DNA of 64,000 nucleotides from DASRFA01 sp035651755 (GTDB lineage: Bacteria > Desulfobacterota > Binatia > UBA12015): the NCBI GenBank assembly GCA_035651755.1, contig DASRFA010000056.1, positions 124,001-188,000 on the forward strand, in the 5' to 3' direction. Below are positions 62,113 through 64,000 of the stretch, piece by piece. The position numbers and the translations under genes are program-made. Numbering within the stretch: position 1 is the stretch's first letter; each line of letters begins with the position of its first letter. The notes under the pieces are model-generated. The model saw nothing but the letters and a program-made list of their open reading frames with translations, did no database searches and was not told the DNA's origin.

Positions 62113-63192
62113 TCAGGCTCCGTCCGACGCGGCCGGCCGCAGCGTCAGCGCGCGCACCAACCGCGTCCCGAGCTGCTCCGCGGGATAGAAGAAGCGCCGC
62201 AGGCGCGACGACTCATAGGCCGACAGCATCGCGCCGCGCCAGCTCCGCCCGGGTCGCCAGCCGCGCCACGCGGTGCGATCGAGGTGCCGATAGTAGAGCG
62301 CGTGCAGCGGGCTCGTGCCCGCGTACGACCACGGCTTCAGGTTGCCGCTGAAGTGCAGGATCCACGGCGGCGGAGCGGCGCGGCGCGCCAGGCGATCGCC
62401 GGTCGCGTGCCAGTTCCAGCGCGCATCGAGCGCGCCCCAGTGCCCTGCGAGGACGGCGTTCAGCGCCTCCTGATCCCAGAAGAAGACGCGGTCCGCGTAG
62501 CGGCGGAGGTAGTCGCGCGCCCGTCCGGCGACGTCGTCGCGACGCCAGGCCGCGACGTCCGTCAAGAGCACGCCAGCGTTGAAGTACTCGGCGTCCCCGG
62601 GGAGGCCGAGATCGCGATGCGCCCCGACGCCGAAGCGCGACGCGAGCCGCGGAACGAGGGCGTCGCGCACGCCGAGCGCGTGGCGACCTCGAAGGTCCGC
62701 GCGCCAGAGATGCCGCAGGTCGGTCAGGACGAGCACGTCGCAGTCGAGCCAGATCGCGCGCTCGACGTGCTCGGGCAGCCAGCGGCCGAGCGTCAGCTTC
62801 CGGTACGTCGTCGCCGTCATGCGACCCCAGAGCGGAAGCCCCGCGAGGTCCGCCGGTTCTCCGCAGATCCAGTGGAGCGCGATCCGGTCGTCGAGCGACG
62901 CCTCGACCCGGCGCCGGTCACCCGGGTCGATGCGGTCGTCCAGGACGTACGCGTCGACGGTCGCTTCCGCGCCGAGATGGTCGGCCGCGGAGCGCAGCAT
63001 CACGGCGAGGGGAAGGGCGTAGCGGCGGTCGGCGGCGCACGCGATCGCGACCCGGCTCTCGCGCCCCTCGGGTGCGGGCGCGTGCGCCGAATGCGCGCGC
63101 GAGGTCGCGCCGTCCTCGGGTCCCAGGCTCGCTGCCGCGCTCAAGCGAAGGCCGCTCCGTCTCCCACGCGGGCACCGCCTCCGCCCGCGCAT
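62113..63192 (-). CDS. Glycosyltransferase family 8
   Basis: A GT8 enzyme of about 359 residues. The DxD is in AIWLDCDVLVLTDL, followed by FNAGVLLTD and the closing HFSGNLKPW motif that binds the nucleotide sugar and metal. The start is uncertain: the first 40 residues from ATG 63192 are Arg-rich and may be untranslated; TTG 63144 is an alternative. First gene of the glycan set. Confidence 0.87.
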   Translation of the reverse strand: MRGRRRCPRGRRSGLRLSAAASLGPEDGATSRAHSAHAPAPEGRESRVAIACAADRRYALPLAVMLRSAADHLGAEATVDAYVLDDRIDPGDRRRVEASLDDRIALHWICGEPADLAGLPLWGRMTATTYRKLTLGRWLPEHVERAIWLDCDVLVLTDLRHLWRADLRGRHALGVRDALVPRLASRFGVGAHRDLGLPGDAEYFNAGVLLTDVAAWRRDDVAGRARDYLRRYADRVFFWDQEALNAVLAGHWGALDARWNWHATGDRLARRAAPPPWILHFSGNLKPWSYAGTSPLHALYYRHLDRTAWRGWRPGRSWRGAMLSAYESSRLRRFFYPAEQLGTRLVRALTLRPAASDGA

Positions 63193-63250
63193 CCATGTTG
63201 CGGACCGGCGCCGGGAGGGTCAACCGAGGCCCCCCCCGATCCGAGGACCG

Positions 63251-63598
63251 TCAGACGATGCGGTCCTGCGAGATCTCCTCGACGGTCGCGAGGATCTCCT
63301 TGGTCTCGAGGATGCGCAGGTCGTCGTCCCAGGGCACCCGGACGCCGGCCGCCTTCGAGAAGAGCACGTTCGCTCCGAGCGGCACGCCCGAGACGTTGAC
63401 GCCGAGGCCGTCCTCTTTCGGGTCCGACGACTCGGCGCGCGCCACCTCGATCACCTCCCCGTAGAGCGACTCCTGCATCTTCTCCTTCGCCCCGGCCGGG
63501 AGATAGAGCCCGCTCTCGGCGACGTCGGGCTCCTTCTTCACGCGCACGAGCACGCGCAGCCCGAGCGGCTGGATGTGGCGGATCGTCTTCGCGGCCAC
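63251..63598 (-). CDS. GroES-like co-chaperonin
   Basis: A 115-residue protein of the chaperonin-10 family. The domain core is LGLRVLVRVKKEPDVAESGLY, and LPAGAKEKMQESLYGEVIEV covers the mobile loop region. It is longer than standard GroES (about 97), and no groEL gene lies beside it in the window, so it may be a second copy. Start GTG 63598 has no good ribosome site. Confidence 0.8.
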   Translation of the reverse strand: MAAKTIRHIQPLGLRVLVRVKKEPDVAESGLYLPAGAKEKMQESLYGEVIEVARAESSDPKEDGLGVNVSGVPLGANVLFSKAAGVRVPWDDDLRILETKEILATVEEISQDRIV

Positions 63599-63609
63599 GC
63601 GCTCGGAGG

Positions 63610-63999
63610 TTAGCGGGAATCGCCGGTGGACTCGACCGCGACCGGCCGAGCGCTCGCGTCTCCCGCCGGCGCGTTCGCGATCGCGAGCGACGCGCTGCAC
63701 GGCGAGCGCGCCGGCCGCGACGATCGCCCGAGGAGCACCGCGGCGCGCACGATCCGCGCGCGCGGGTTCTCGTCGTCGGGAGCGTCCTCGATGGCGACCG
63801 TGCCGGGACAAGCGCCGGCGTCGCCGAAGAGGCGCTGCGGCGGCGGCGGACCCGACGGCGGCAGCGGCGACCCGTCGGCCGCGAGGCCGAGCTCCGCGAG
63901 GAGCCCGGGGATGCCGTAGTCGCCCGTCCACTTGTAGGGTCGCTTCGCCTCGTCGGCGCTCGCGACGCGCCGGCCGTCGGCGGCGGCGAAGAGCGGGCT
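63610..63999 (-). CDS. Truncated CDS of unknown function, cut by the window edge
   Basis: An open minus frame of 129 residues ends at TAA 63610-63612 and continues beyond the right edge. It includes RPYKWTGDYGIPGLLAELGL, then a Pro/Ala-rich tail. I do not recognise it. It precedes the GroES-like gene by 11 bp on the same strand. Confidence 0.5.
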   Translation of the reverse strand, partial: SPLFAAADGRRVASADEAKRPYKWTGDYGIPGLLAELGLAADGSPLPPSGPPPPQRLFGDAGACPGTVAIEDAPDDENPRARIVRAAVLLGRSSRPARSPCSASLAIANAPAGDASARPVAVESTGDSR

Positions 64000-64000
64000 T

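Overview
The window is about 70 percent G+C, densely packed and free of rRNA genes and CRISPR arrays. The mix of genes suggests an uncultured Gram-negative bacterium of the Binatota / Myxococcota / former Deltaproteobacteria type. It carries SCP2-type thiolase, F420-type luciferase-like oxidoreductases, MaoC and enoyl-CoA enzymes, two sigma-54 activators, lipoprotein N-acyltransferase, an outer-membrane barrel and Cys-rich secreted proteins. This placement is inference from gene content; no marker gene fixes the taxon.

Region by region. 0.2-2.1 kb: thiolase and thioesterase. 2.1-8.4 kb (minus): sensor kinase, NtrC-type regulator and a large hybrid kinase. 8.8-9.2 kb: small DUF2834-like membrane protein. 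9.2-15.4 kb (minus): a tight four-gene operon running patatin lipase, then an NDT-like/TPR/SLOG fusion, then a membrane-anchored TIR protein, then an outer-membrane beta-barrel. Gaps are 7, 31 and 7 bp. This is the best candidate for an undescribed conflict or stress-signalling system. Upstream of it lie a tRNA-like remnant and small repeats. 16-19.5 kb (minus): two luciferase-like oxidoreductases, a secreted cyclase-family hydrolase and an enoyl-CoA hydratase, followed by glgA. 21-25.5 kb (plus): CitE-like lyase, molybdopterin oxidoreductase, SnoaL-like protein and macrodomain protein, with a nested palindromic element after citE. 25.5-30.5 kb: GST, FemAB-like transferase, HAD hydrolase, MaoC dehydratase and vanadium-type haloperoxidase. 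30.8-35.7 kb (plus): SagB-like double nitroreductase, CMD protein, then a coupled methyltransferase-amidohydrolase-SDR set.

35.9-41.1 kb: Cys-rich secreted protein, beta-hydroxyacid dehydrogenase, MFS transporter, SDR and two envelope proteins. 41.3-51.2 kb (minus): a GAF/sigma-54 activator, a metzincin with FG-GAP repeats, a 1750-residue secreted propeller protein and another secreted protein. Two of the secreted-protein transcription units have convincing -24/-12 promoters and share a 32-35 bp upstream motif, so a local sigma-54 regulon is likely.

51.5-57.5 kb (plus): Lnt, an internally deleted IS481-family relic with both terminal repeats, an adenylate cyclase/ATPase/TPR protein, and a small membrane protein whose frame continues through an in-frame TGA. 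57.6-63.2 kb (minus): TrmO, an HExxH protein and four glycan genes (GT4, Gfo/Idh/MocA, GT2, GT8). The right edge has a GroES-like protein and a truncated unknown CDS.

Many genes are packed with 1-4 bp stop/start overlaps (ATGA, GTGA, TTGA, TGATG), so translational coupling is common here. Most long open frames opposite real genes are high-G+C shadows and are omitted.
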